Shown here: one piece after another, positions 9,356 through 19,459 of the stretch
How positions within the stretch are numbered: position 1 is the first letter of the stretch
How the letters are laid out: every line of letters begins with the position of its first letter
Assembly: GCF_017939745.1 (NCBI RefSeq)
Contig: NZ_JAGKQQ010000001.1
Location: 2,108,001-2,172,000, forward strand
Direction of reading: 5' to 3'
Source of the DNA: Gemmata palustris
GTDB taxonomy: Bacteria > Planctomycetota > Planctomycetia > Gemmatales > Gemmataceae
Length of the DNA stretch: 64,000 bases
Program-made: the position numbers and the translations under genes
Notes under the pieces: generated by a model
Databases searched by the model: none
What the model was told of the DNA's origin: nothing
What the model saw: only the letters and a program-made list of their open reading frames with translations

Positions 9356-9786
9356 AAAAACAGCGAGTCGAACTTAAATTCTTACAGGTCCAAATCTTCC
9401 GTTCAAGAGTGACCAGGAACCATTAGTCAGGTTTTGGTCGCTTTAGATTCCGTGGGGCATTAGTTTGGCGAACCTGGCTCCAGAACATTCACCCTGCTTC
9501 AAATCGGTACGCGAGTTCCGCGTCGGGGTATGGAGATTATACCGCCACGCAGGAAGGTGTCGAGATCTGAAAAAATGTGCAGAGTGGCAACCCAATTTGC
9601 GAGTCGGAGAATTCACCGCGGGTTCCCGGCACCCCGTGACCAACGTGGTGTCCGGGTGATCTGAAAAGAATCATCCCCGGTGTTTGTTTCGCAATTCACT
9701 GCGCCCACCTGAACACATGCAGTATGCCGAGTCGAAGAGATGTTCCCAGGAACCTATTTTCCGCATCGCGGATTTGCAAGGAACGA
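9356..9786. other. Intergenic region, no gene seen
   Basis: About 430 bp between the tRNA and the kdpC terminator hairpin. Short open frames exist on both strands but none has a convincing start, composition or family. The AT content is higher than in neighbouring genes, consistent with non-coding DNA. Confidence 0.5.
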
Positions 9787-9839
9787 GGCTCGGCCTTTGT
9801 CAGTCGGATTGAAATCACCCGACTGACAAAGGCCGAGCC
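9787..9839 (-). terminator. Long perfect hairpin 3' of kdpC
   Basis: Arms at 9787-9807 and 9819-9839 are perfectly complementary over 21 bp (GGCTCGGCCTTTGTCAGTCG core) with an 11-base loop. It lies 20 bp after the kdpC stop. There is no strong T tract on the kdp strand, so this may be a factor-assisted terminator or an RNA-stabilising stem. Confidence 0.75.
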
Positions 9840-9859
9840 GTGCGACTCTCTACGGAGAC

Positions 9860-10954
9860 TTATTTGCTCGGCGCGGGCACCGGGAAGTTGGCGTCCAGTT
9901 CGCGATTCACCTCCAAAACGTTGACCAGCGGTTCGCCGACGAGCCCACCGAGCGGGGTGAACGCACGCTTTTTCACGAGGGCGGTGATGTCGTCGCGGAC
10001 CTTCTTGCCGTCGGCACCGGGCGCAGTGCGTGCCTTCGCCACGCGATCAAGTTGATACACCGATAGCGCGTTGCGAAGCGTGATGTCCGGGTCCAGCCCC
10101 GAACCCGAGGCCATCACCATGTCCGCGGCTACCGGTTCCAGGTCCGCAACGCGAGTCGCGTTCGCCGGGTCGCGCAACCACAACTCGAAGAGGTTCGCGC
10201 TGATCGCGCTATCAGACGATACCGGCTCGATGCGCTTGACTTTGGTCTTGTCCGGCTGCTCGACGTCCACGACGCCCGGCCACTTTCCGGGGTGAGTCTT
10301 CGCGAAACTGGCGAAGAAGCCCGCGGCCAAATCTTCGGGTTTGGGATCGTCCGTTTTGGTCGGGTTGGCGGCCTTCCAGTCGCTAATCACCTCCGGGTGG
10401 CCCTTCACCCACGCGAGGATGAACTCGCCCTGAAGCCCGTACTTCTCGTCGGACGTGTCGGTTTTGGCCGCGAAATCTGTCTTGGCCCAGTTCCCGACCG
10501 CCAGATCGAACTCGCCCGCCCAATCCGCGACCCGATCCGGTTTGGCCGCGAACCACACTTCGATATCCTTCTGAACGGTCTTTTCGAGATCGGCCCCGGT
10601 GTAGAACCGGCTGTTCTTCTTGTACTGGACGATCGGCCCGAGGAACTGCGACACGCGGTCCCGGAGTTTCGGGTTGTTCGCGCCCCAATTCGACGCCCCG
10701 GACGCGGTCGCGTTGTAACTGGCTGCGGACGGCCGCGACCAGAAATACTCGTCGCTTGTGAACGGTTGCGCGATCAACCGCGAACCTTTCACCACGTCCT
10801 TCCCGTCCGGTCCCGGTTCGGTAATCAGGCTCCCGGACGCAGCGGTCGGGAACAGCCCGCGCCCGACGGCGTACATCACCGCGGGGTAAAGAACACAACA
10901 GACCACGACCGTGAATACCAGCAAAAACAAGTTCGCACGCAGATGAGCTTTCAT
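9860..10954 (-). CDS. kdpC: K+-transporting ATPase subunit C, enlarged
   Basis: KdpC is the single-span subunit that stabilises the KdpFABC complex and helps nucleotide binding. The N-terminal membrane helix (residues 7-30), the GSLI and GSRLIAQPFT region, the FWSRPSA motif (71-77), and the C-terminal MASGSGLDPDIT (281-292) and VARVAKAR-like helix are all present. It is 364 residues, against about 190 in E. coli. The extra length is one block between residues 106 and about 262, inserted where E. coli has a short helix, and rich in Trp/Asp/Lys (VWFAAKPDRVADW, WVKGHPEVISDW). kdpC is separated from kdpB by 350 bp of repeats. Confidence 0.95.
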   Translation of the reverse strand: MKAHLRANLFLLVFTVVVCCVLYPAVMYAVGRGLFPTAASGSLITEPGPDGKDVVKGSRLIAQPFTSDEYFWSRPSAASYNATASGASNWGANNPKLRDRVSQFLGPIVQYKKNSRFYTGADLEKTVQKDIEVWFAAKPDRVADWAGEFDLAVGNWAKTDFAAKTDTSDEKYGLQGEFILAWVKGHPEVISDWKAANPTKTDDPKPEDLAAGFFASFAKTHPGKWPGVVDVEQPDKTKVKRIEPVSSDSAISANLFELWLRDPANATRVADLEPVAADMVMASGSGLDPDITLRNALSVYQLDRVAKARTAPGADGKKVRDDITALVKKRAFTPLGGLVGEPLVNVLEVNRELDANFPVPAPSK

Positions 10955-11018
10955 ATTTGTCCCTCAATATCCGGCGCGTTGCCGCGACCGGGTGATTTTG
11001 AAACGAGGTCGCGCCTCG

Positions 11019-11157
11019 ACGAGCCGCGACCGCAAGTGTGATGTTCGTGAGTGTGGTCCGCTCGCTCCGCGAGCGGTTGGCCTCCTGCGTTATGGCGTCG
11101 CACTCGATACCCTGGACGCCCAAGCCCCGCTCGCGGAGCGAGCGGACCACACTCACG
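11019..11157. repeat. Intergenic inverted-repeat element (type A) between kdpB and kdpC
   Basis: Arms at 11046-11076 and 11127-11157 are complementary over 31 bases; each arm contains the self-complementary core CGCTCGCTCCGCGAGCG next to GTGAGTGTGGTC. A 50-base spacer separates them. Immediately left, 11019-11036 (ACGAGCCGCGACCGCAAG) is a fragment of the outer arm of the 15506-15823 copy. Confidence 0.88.
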
Positions 11158-11178
11158 ATTCTTTTGCGTTCATTTGCT

Positions 11179-11234
11179 TGTGGCACAGGCCTCTGGCCTG
11201 TGGAGGCGCAACACAGACCAGAGGCCTGTGCCAC
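11179..11234. repeat. Intergenic inverted-repeat element (type B)
   Basis: Arms at 11179-11202 (TGTGGCACAGGCCTCTGGCC onward) and 11212-11234 are complementary with one mismatch and a short loop. A decayed relative is at 6989-7041. Confidence 0.8.
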
Positions 11235-11261
11235 AAAATCCCGAGCGGAAGCCCAAGCCCT

Positions 11262-11288
11262 GCTCGCGGAGCGAGCGGACTACATTCG
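11262..11288. repeat. Solitary arm of type A element
   Basis: The segment GCTCGCGGAGCGAGCGGACT and onward matches the right arms at 11127-11157 and 15637-15664 but has no facing partner. It lies 17 bp from the kdpB stop. Confidence 0.75.
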
Positions 11289-11304
11289 CTCCCGCACGAA
11301 TCGG

Positions 11305-13494
11305 CTAGGCCATACCGAGCACGGCCAACAGCGTGTCGATGAGCTTGATGCCGACGAACGGGATAATCACGCCGCCCACCCCCCAGACAAAGAGGTTGCG
11401 CCGCAGAAGCGCGTCCGCCCCCACCGGCCGGTACGTCACCCCGCGCAGCGCGATCGGGATGAGCAACGGAATGATGATCGCGTTGAAGATGACCGCCGAG
11501 AGAATCGCCGAGGTCGGCGAGGTCAGGTTCATCACGTCGATGGCCTTGAGCCACGGGAGCGTACCCGCGAACAGCGCCGGCACGATGGCGAAGTACTTCG
11601 CCAGGTCGTTCGCGATGCTGAACGTGGTGAGCGCGCCGCGCGTCATCAGGAGCTGTTTGCCGATCTCGACGACCTCGATCAACTTCGTCGGGTCGCTATC
11701 GAGATCCACCATGTTGCCGGCTTCTTTGGCCGCCTGGGTGCCACTGTTCATGGCCACCCCGAGATCCGCTTGCGCGAGGGCCGGGGCGTCGTTGGTCCCG
11801 TCGCCCATCATCGCCACGAGCCGCCCGCCCGCCTGCTCTTTGCGGATGTAGGCGAGCTTCGCTTCCGGGGTCGCCTCCGCGATGTAGTCATCGACGCCGG
11901 CTTGCTCCGCGATGCTCTTCGCGGTCAGCGGGTTGTCCCCGGTCACCATGACGGTGCGAATGCCCATCTTCCGTAAGCGCTCGAACCGCTCCTTGATCCC
12001 CGGCTTGAGGATGTCTTCCAGCACGACCAGCCCGACGATCGCGTTCCCTTCGGCGATCAGAAGGGGTGTCATCCCCTGACTCGCGAACGAGTTCACCTGC
12101 TCTTCAGTGTGCGGCGGGATGATTCCGTTCTGCGCCTTGACGTATTTGATAACGGCGTCCGACGCCCCCTTGCGAATCGCCCGGCCGTCCGGCAAATCCA
12201 CGCCGCTCATTCGAGTCTGCGCGGTGAACGCGATGAACCGCGCGCCCGACGGCGGGACGGCCGCGAGCGCGGTGGACGTGCGCCGCTGCAGTTCGACAAT
12301 GCTCTTGCCCTCGGGCGTCTCATCGGCCGCGCTCGATAACGCTGCAAGTAGGCCCACTTCGGTCGCGGCGAGGCTCCCGAGTGGGACGAACCGCGTTGCG
12401 CGACGGTTACCGAGGGTGATGGTCCCGGTTTTGTCGAGCAACAGCGTATCGATGTCCCCGGCCACTTCGACCGCTTTACCGCTCTTGGCGATCAGGTTGG
12501 CCCGAAGTGCGCGGTCCATGCCCGCGATACCGATCGCCGCGAGTAGCGCGCCGATGGTGGTCGGGATCAGGCACACGAGCAGCGCGACCAGCGTCGGAAC
12601 GTCGGTACCCAAGCTCTTCAGTTCGGTCGCCCCGACGAACCCCTTCATGTAGTCCTCGGCGTGTGCGGCCATCGGCCACAGTGCCACGACCACAATCAAG
12701 AAGATCAGCGTGAACGCGGAGAGCACGAGCGAGAGCGCGATTTCGTTCGGCGTCCGCTGCCGGGCCGCGCCTTCGACCAGCGCGATCATCCGGTCCAGGA
12801 ACGATTCCCCCGGCGCCGCGGTCACGCGCACCAGGATCGCATCAGACAGGACGCGCGTCCCACCCGTCACGCCGGAGCGGTCACCGCCGGACTCGCGCAC
12901 GACGGGTGCCGATTCGCCGGTAATAGCGGATTCGTCCACCGACGCGACGCCCTCAACAATCTCGCCGTCACCGGGAATGACCTGACCGGCCTCGACGATC
13001 ACCAAGTCGCCGGGCTTGAGGCGCGTGGATGGCACTTCGTCAATGAACGAGCGCGGCTCGCGCAACCACGCGGCGAGCGTACCGGCCGGCACGCGGGACG
13101 TGTCCGAGACGCGCAACCGCTGCGCCGGCGATTCCTGGCGCGTCTTGCGGAGTGCATCGGCCTGAGCCTTCCCGCGAGCTTCGGCGAGGGCTTCCGCGAA
13201 GTTGGCGAAGAGAACCGTCAGGAACAACCACACGTCCAGCGCGATCAAGTAGCCGAGCGTGGCCATCGTGGAGCCGGGAGCGACCACCTTGTACGCCGTG
13301 TACACGAACGACAGCAGAGTGCCGACTTCGACCACGAACATCACTGGGTTCTTCCACAGGATGTCCGGTCGCAGCATGACAACGGCACGCACCAGAGCCG
13401 CGCGCAGCAGGTCGGGCGCGAACAGGCTCAGGCGCCGACTCGCGCGGCGAGCCAGCTTCGGATCGGTTTCGGGAGGCATCAATGTCGCGGACAT
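11305..13494 (-). CDS. kdpB: K+-transporting P-type ATPase subunit B
   Basis: This 729-residue P-type ATPase subunit hydrolyses ATP to drive uptake of K+ through KdpA. The phosphorylation motif [13 protein letters not shown] is present, as are TGES (actuator, AITGESAPV), the nucleotide-domain motif KGA ([10 protein letters not shown]), the hinge [14 protein letters not shown] and [21 protein letters not shown]. Transmembrane helices flank these, including the paired helices near residues 50-90 and 245-320. E. coli KdpB is 682 residues; the extra residues are mainly N-terminal. It starts 95 bp after the kdpA stop, with two hairpins in between. Confidence 0.98.
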   Translation of the reverse strand: MSATLMPPETDPKLARRASRRLSLFAPDLLRAALVRAVVMLRPDILWKNPVMFVVEVGTLLSFVYTAYKVVAPGSTMATLGYLIALDVWLFLTVLFANFAEALAEARGKAQADALRKTRQESPAQRLRVSDTSRVPAGTLAAWLREPRSFIDEVPSTRLKPGDLVIVEAGQVIPGDGEIVEGVASVDESAITGESAPVVRESGGDRSGVTGGTRVLSDAILVRVTAAPGESFLDRMIALVEGAARQRTPNEIALSLVLSAFTLIFLIVVVALWPMAAHAEDYMKGFVGATELKSLGTDVPTLVALLVCLIPTTIGALLAAIGIAGMDRALRANLIAKSGKAVEVAGDIDTLLLDKTGTITLGNRRATRFVPLGSLAATEVGLLAALSSAADETPEGKSIVELQRRTSTALAAVPPSGARFIAFTAQTRMSGVDLPDGRAIRKGASDAVIKYVKAQNGIIPPHTEEQVNSFASQGMTPLLIAEGNAIVGLVVLEDILKPGIKERFERLRKMGIRTVMVTGDNPLTAKSIAEQAGVDDYIAEATPEAKLAYIRKEQAGGRLVAMMGDGTNDAPALAQADLGVAMNSGTQAAKEAGNMVDLDSDPTKLIEVVEIGKQLLMTRGALTTFSIANDLAKYFAIVPALFAGTLPWLKAIDVMNLTSPTSAILSAVIFNAIIIPLLIPIALRGVTYRPVGADALLRRNLFVWGVGGVIIPFVGIKLIDTLLAVLGMA

Positions 13495-13526
13495 ATTCGT
13501 TGTGTGGAGTTAGAGTTTTGGGCGAT

Positions 13527-13578
13527 CGGCCGGCGTCCGCCGGCCGCGAATTCCCTGGGCCGCGAATAGCCGCGGCCC
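13527..13578 (-). other. Two adjacent hairpins in the kdpA-kdpB gap
   Basis: The first stem is CGGCCGGCG/CGCCGGCCG at 13527-13546 with a two-base loop. The second is GGGCCGCG/CGCGGCCC at 13557-13578 with a six-base loop. They could stabilise the kdpA message or reduce read-through into kdpB; neither has a T tract. Confidence 0.6.
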
Positions 13579-13589
13579 CGAGCCGGGCA

Positions 13590-15428
13590 CTAGCGACCGA
13601 ACGGCATCGGCCCGAAGTGCTCAGCCACCGGCCCCAGGCACATGGCCGGGAGGAACAGCAGCGCACCGACCAGGAGCACCGTGCCCAGCAGCACGAACCC
13701 GAACGTGGCGGTGTCCGTGCGCATGGTGCCCGACGTGAACGGCGTCGTCTTCTTCCGCGCGAGGCTGGCCGCCAGCGCGAGCGGGGCGATGATCGGGATG
13801 AACCGGCTCAGGAGCATAACCAGCCCCGTCGCGATGTCCCAGTGGGCCGCGAACGGCGCCGGGGTCGAGAGGTTCTTCTTCGCGTCGTTGAACCCGTGCG
13901 TGTCACCCAGCCCCTCGAACCCGGACCCGTTGTTCGCGCTCGCCGAGCTGAACTCGTAGAGGATCTCACTGAACCCGTGCGGTCCCGGGTTGTTGGTCGC
14001 CGCCGTGCCCCAATCGAGGGCCGCGAACAGCCCGGTGGGACCGAGCACCATGACCGGGTGAATGAGCAGCGCGAGCATCGCCAGCTTCATCTCGCGCGAT
14101 TCGATCTTCTTGCCCAAATACTCCGGGGTGCGGCCGACCATCAGCCCCGCCAGGAACACGCCCACGACCAGGTAGATCAGCATGTTAATCATCCCGACGC
14201 CCTTGCCACCGAACACGCAGTTCAGTTGCATCCCGGCCAGCGGAGTGATCCCCGCCAGCGGGTTCAGGCTGTCGTGCATGCAGTTCACCGACCCACAGGT
14301 GACCGCAGTAGTCACGGCCGAGAACGTCGCGCCCGCGGACGGGCCGAAGCGCAGTTCCTTGCCCTCCAGATTGCCGAGTCCCTCCTGATCGACCGGCAGC
14401 GCCCCCAGTGCGGGAACGACCTTCTCCGGCGCGCCCGCGACTTTCACGGTGCGCTCGGGTTGCGCCAGTAACCCGGGGTTCGGCTTCAGGGTGTCGTGGT
14501 AGACGGCCCAGCCGATCATCGCCGCGAACATCACCATCATCACGGCGTAGATCACAGCCGCGTGGCGCATCTGGTTCAGCATCCGCCCGAACATCACGAC
14601 GAGCGAGAACGGGAAAATCAGGATGCTGACGCACTCCAGGTAGTTGGTCCACGCGCTCGGGTTCTCGAACGGGTGCGTCGAGTTCGCGCCGAAGAACCCG
14701 CCACCGTTGGTGCCCAGGTGCTTGATCGGGAGGACTGCGGCGACCGGTCCGCGTGCGATCACTTGCGGTTTCGGCACGTCCTTGCCGTCAACGGTATCCG
14801 TCCCCATTGCGCCGACCTGCACGGTTTGTGCTTCCGCCGCCGGTTCGAGGGTCATGGGCATGCCGGACGCGATCAACAGCACCCCGGTGAGGACACTGAA
14901 CGGCACGAACACGTACATCACCACGCGCCACATGTCCACGTAGTAGTTGCCCATGTGCGGGTCGCCCCGCAGCCCACGAATCACGGCCGCGAGCGCGCAG
15001 AACCCGACCGCGGCCGAGACGAACATGTTCCAGACGACGAACACGAGCTGCGAGAAGTACGACAGGTGCTGCTCGCCCGAGTAGTGCTGGAGGTTGGTGT
15101 TCGTGAGGAACGAGGTCACGGTGTTGAAGATCGTGGTCGGGGACAGCATCCCCTTCCCGTCCTTGAACACCGGGTCCGACTGGTTCAGCGGCAGCACCGG
15201 CTGCAGCGCGAGGACCAGGTATCCGAACACGAACATGACCGTGTTGAACAGGAGCAGACTGACCGCGTACTGTTTCCAGTTCTGCGATCCGGTATCGAGT
15301 CGGCGCTCGACCCAGCGGAGCGGGCCGAACCCCTTGTACTTGCCGTCAATAACGCCGGCCAGGTAGCGCCCCATTGGAACGGAGAGCAGAACCGTTGTGC
15401 CGACGATCAGTAATGGAAGGAGCCACAT
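13590..15428 (-). CDS. kdpA: K+-transporting ATPase subunit A (channel-like subunit)
   Basis: This 612-residue integral membrane protein binds and translocates K+ in the KdpFABC pump. Selectivity-loop regions are visible: TNTNLQHYSGEQHLSYF, GTNGGGFFGANSTHPFENP, CGSVNCMHDSLNPLAGITP and SSASANNGSGFEG. About ten hydrophobic segments are spread over the length. It is about 55 residues longer than E. coli KdpA (557). The gene follows kdpF, but a 415 bp gap filled with nested repeats (15506-15823) separates them. Confidence 0.98.
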   Translation of the reverse strand: MWLLPLLIVGTTVLLSVPMGRYLAGVIDGKYKGFGPLRWVERRLDTGSQNWKQYAVSLLLFNTVMFVFGYLVLALQPVLPLNQSDPVFKDGKGMLSPTTIFNTVTSFLTNTNLQHYSGEQHLSYFSQLVFVVWNMFVSAAVGFCALAAVIRGLRGDPHMGNYYVDMWRVVMYVFVPFSVLTGVLLIASGMPMTLEPAAEAQTVQVGAMGTDTVDGKDVPKPQVIARGPVAAVLPIKHLGTNGGGFFGANSTHPFENPSAWTNYLECVSILIFPFSLVVMFGRMLNQMRHAAVIYAVMMVMFAAMIGWAVYHDTLKPNPGLLAQPERTVKVAGAPEKVVPALGALPVDQEGLGNLEGKELRFGPSAGATFSAVTTAVTCGSVNCMHDSLNPLAGITPLAGMQLNCVFGGKGVGMINMLIYLVVGVFLAGLMVGRTPEYLGKKIESREMKLAMLALLIHPVMVLGPTGLFAALDWGTAATNNPGPHGFSEILYEFSSASANNGSGFEGLGDTHGFNDAKKNLSTPAPFAAHWDIATGLVMLLSRFIPIIAPLALAASLARKKTTPFTSGTMRTDTATFGFVLLGTVLLVGALLFLPAMCLGPVAEHFGPMPFGR

Positions 15429-15505
15429 TGCGGTACTCTTAAATCAAGGGAGCGCGAAATCCGATTTGGTCCCGCATTAAAGCGGAACTGTTCGGAATCG
15501 TGTTA

Positions 15506-15823
15506 AACGAGCCGCGACCGCAAGGGAGCGGGTGCCGCGACTTCCGGTGTGGTGCTGGTGAGTGTGGTCCGCTCGCTCCGCGAGCGGTTGGCTTCCCGCG
15601 CTGTAACATTGTGCCCGAAGTCCTGGTGGTCCAAACCCGCTCGCGGAGCGAGCGGACTACACTTCAGGGCAGATGGCTTCCTGAACCGCGCCCGAAGCCC
15701 CGGAAGCCCAAGCCCCGCTCGCGGAGCGAGCGGACCACACTCACGGCTCAGGCACACAGTTGCGGGTTCGTCACGAACGTTCCCACGGGAGGCGCCTCCG
15801 CTCCCTTGCGGTCGCGGCTCGTT
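15506..15823. repeat. Nested composite repeat cluster between kdpF and kdpA
   Basis: Outer arms at 15506-15531 and 15798-15823 (AACGAGCCGCGACCGCAAGG onward) are perfect 26-base inverted repeats. Inside lie one left-type arm of the type A element (15558-15587) and two right-type arms (15637-15664 and 15715-15744). The 15558-15587 and 15715-15744 arms are perfectly complementary over 30 bases. The RNA could fold into nested cruciform-like stems within the kdp transcript. No open frame here looks like a transposase. Confidence 0.88.
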
Positions 15824-15843
15824 ACAAGGAACCCGAAACCGAA

Positions 15844-15924
15844 CTAAAACCGTTCGGGCCGCAGGAGCGCGGCGAGCAGGTACACGAACAGGAACAGGGT
15901 CACGGCCACGGTGATCCAGATCAC
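15844..15924 (-). CDS. kdpF: KdpF-like small subunit
   Basis: This 26-residue peptide starts at a GTG (15922-15924) with AGGAG eight bases upstream. It is one hydrophobic helix (ITVAVTLFLFVYLLAALL) followed by RPERF, much like E. coli KdpF (29 residues, ending NAEAF). KdpF is a lipid-like stabiliser of the KdpABC complex. Its place directly after the 31-residue peptide gene and before kdpA fits. Confidence 0.85.
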   Translation of the reverse strand: MIWITVAVTLFLFVYLLAALLRPERF

Positions 15925-15935
15925 GGCAGTTCTCC

Positions 15936-16031
15936 TCACACCTTGTCGCACGCGACGACGAAGGCGAACATGAGCGCGAAAACAACCAACCCGACGCCGA
16001 TGGTTAGCGGCACCCAAAACTCAAGAGACAT
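15936..16031 (-). CDS. Small membrane peptide upstream of kdpF
   Basis: This 31-residue peptide starts at ATG (16029-16031) with GGAGGA upstream. It has a single hydrophobic helix (VPLTIGVGLVVFALMFAFVV) followed by ACDKV. Its stop lies 11 bases before the kdpF start, so it is the first gene of the kdp operon. I know no named homologue; it could be an extra small subunit of the Kdp complex or a regulatory peptide (inference). Confidence 0.72.
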   Translation of the reverse strand: MSLEFWVPLTIGVGLVVFALMFAFVVACDKV

Positions 16032-16208
16032 CTCACGATCCTCCGGCAGCGTTGTTGCGTTATCCCTCTTGGCAGTTCCCGCGCCGAAGCTCACGGAATC
16101 GCCGAACCGCTGGAAATGACGAGACTTACGAAATTGGCTCTCTCAACCCCGCGTGGACGCGGGTTGCGAACCGCACGACGAGGATTGCAAACTGCAACCC
16201 GGTGACCC
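16032..16208. promoter_or_regulatory. Divergent regulatory region of the kdp operon and its regulators
   Basis: This 177 bp gap must hold the promoter of the leftward kdp operon and that of the rightward regulator genes. It contains inverted repeats that could bind a regulator: ACCCCGCG-TGGA-CGCGGGT-type at about 16146-16164, TTGCA-AAC-TGCAA at 16185-16197, and GGGTTGC (16161-16167) facing GCAACCC (16194-16200). I could not settle on a strong -24/-12 or -35/-10 pair on either strand. Confidence 0.5.
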
Positions 16209-17572
<1,364 letters not shown>

Positions 17573-17576
<4 letters not shown>

Positions 17577-19459
17577 GACTGCGCACCCGCATCTTGCTCG
17601 CGTTTTTGCCGCTCGTCGCGCTCCTGACCGCACTCGGAACCATCGGGTTCGCGCAGCTCGACCGGACCGGCACGCGGATCGACGCGATCCTGGAAGAGAA
17701 CTACGCCAGCGTTCAGGCCATGTTCCGGTTGAACGAGGCACTGGAGCGAATGGACTCGTCGTTCCAGTTCGCACTGTCGGGGCGAACACAGGAAAAGGAA
17801 GCAGAAGCCCGGAACCAGTTCGAGGCGTACTGGCGCGCGTTCGAGGAGCAGTTCCGAATCGAAGAGAGCAACGTCACCATTCACCCGGACGAGGACGAAC
17901 TGGTCACGCGGTTACGAACTCTAAAAGACGACTACCGCCGGCGCGGGGTGCGATTCTTCGCCCCGTCTCGCGCCCAGACGGGGCGACACGCGGACTACGA
18001 GGGCACCCCGGGCGACCGCGGCCTCCTCGGTACATTCCGCGAGATCAAAGTCGTGTCCGGCGAGATCCTCCGCATCAATCAACAGAGCATGGAACGCGCC
18101 CGGGACGATGCACGCCACACGGCGCGCCGGGCACTCGTCGGATTCGGGATCAGCCTCGGCGCCCTGGTCGCGCTCGTGTTCGGGATCGCGTGGTACCTGC
18201 TCCGCAAGATCCTGGGGCCGATCCGGGCCGTGACCGAAGCGGCACAGGCCATCGGCGGATCGGGGCAACTCGACCGCGAGGTGCCCGTCTTTGGCCGGGA
18301 CGAACTCGGTCAGCTCGCTCAATCCTTCAACGCGATGACCGCGCAACTGCGCGTCTACCGGCGCTCGAACCTGGACCGAATGGTGCGCGCCCAGCGCACG
18401 GCGCAAGCGACGATCGATTCGTTCTCCGACCCGATTCTCGTGGTGGACCCGGGCGGGCGCGTGGAACTGGCGAACCCTCCGGCACAGGGGCTACTCGGCG
18501 TCGCGCCTGTGGGGAGCGATACCGGCCCGATGTGGCAACCGCCCGATCCGCTCCGCGTGCCGCTGGCGGACGCACTCCAGGCTCAGCGCACGTACCAGCC
18601 CGAAGGCTTCGATCAGGTCGTTTCGTTCCGGTCGGGTGGCGAGGAGCGCACGTACCTGCCGCAAATCCGCCCGATCCGTTCCCCGGAGGGCGATACCCTC
18701 GGCGCCGCCGTGGTCCTGAACGACGTAACTCGGTTCCGTTTGCTCGACCAGTTCAAGTCGGACCTCGTTGCGACCGTGAGCCACGAGTTGAAAACGCCCC
18801 TCACCTCGGTGCGTCTGGCCGTTCACGTTCTTCTGGAAGAAACGGTGGGGCCGCTCACACCCAAGCAAACGGAACTGCTCCTGGATGCACGCGACGGCAG
18901 CGAGCGGCTCCTCGCGCTCATTGACCAGTTGCTCGCGCTCGCACGGCTCCAGCGCCCGCGTGACGAAACGACCTTCACCCCCGCGGACCCGGCCGAGCTA
19001 CTCAGACACGCAGCCGAAGAAGTGCGATCAAGGGCCACCGACAAACACGTCGAACTGGCCCTCACGGGAAACGAACCAACTCCACTGATCGCAGTCGATG
19101 CAACCCGAATCGGCCAGGCGCTCGGCAACATCCTCAACAACGCGATCACCTACACCGCGCCCGGCGGTCGGATCATACTCGCCGCCGGCTCAGAAGCGGA
19201 TGGGCGAGTGGTCCTCACGATCACCGATACAGGCGTCGGCATCCCGGCGGAACACCTCCCGCATGTGTTCGACCGGTTCTTCCGCATTCCGGGGCAAAGT
19301 GACGAGGCCGGTACCGGTCTGGGCCTGGCGATCGTGAAGGAAGTGGTCACGGCCCATCGGGGCGAAGTCACGTGCGTAAGTGAGCCCGGAAAGGGGACGA
19401 CGTTCCGGATCACGCTCCCCGCCTGGGACGAGCGAACGGGAGCACACCATGACCACTGA
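17573..19459 (+). CDS. Membrane sensor histidine kinase (HAMP-PAS-HisKA-HATPase)
   Basis: This 628-residue kinase has a first membrane helix (residues 7-28), an extracytoplasmic helical sensor region of about 155 residues, a second membrane helix (about 187-209) and HAMP (about 210-263). A PAS-like segment follows (about 280-395), then HisKA with phospho-accepting His in VSHELKTPLTS, and an ATP-binding domain with N box (NILNNAITYT), G1 (DTGVGIP) and G2 (GTGLGLAIV). The start chosen is the ATG overlapping the stop of the regulator gene. It also overlaps the following KdpD-type gene by 11 bases, so regulator, kinase and KdpD module are translationally coupled. Confidence 0.95.

Noticed and set aside
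9443-9659. Short overlapping open frames after the tRNA
   Set aside because: No start context, no recognisable composition, and opposite-strand frames of equal quality; judged non-coding.
16070-16085. Sigma-54-like TTGGCAG...GCGC upstream of the NtrC-type regulator gene
   Set aside because: The GG-to-GC spacing is correct and the -24 box is fair, but the -12 box matches only two of five positions, so it was not called as a promoter.
16185-16202. Minus-strand CGGGTTGCAGTTTGCA as a sigma-54 promoter for kdp
   Set aside because: Spacing and -12 box fit, but the -24 box matches only three of seven positions; the palindrome TTGCA-AAC-TGCAA there is more likely a binding site.
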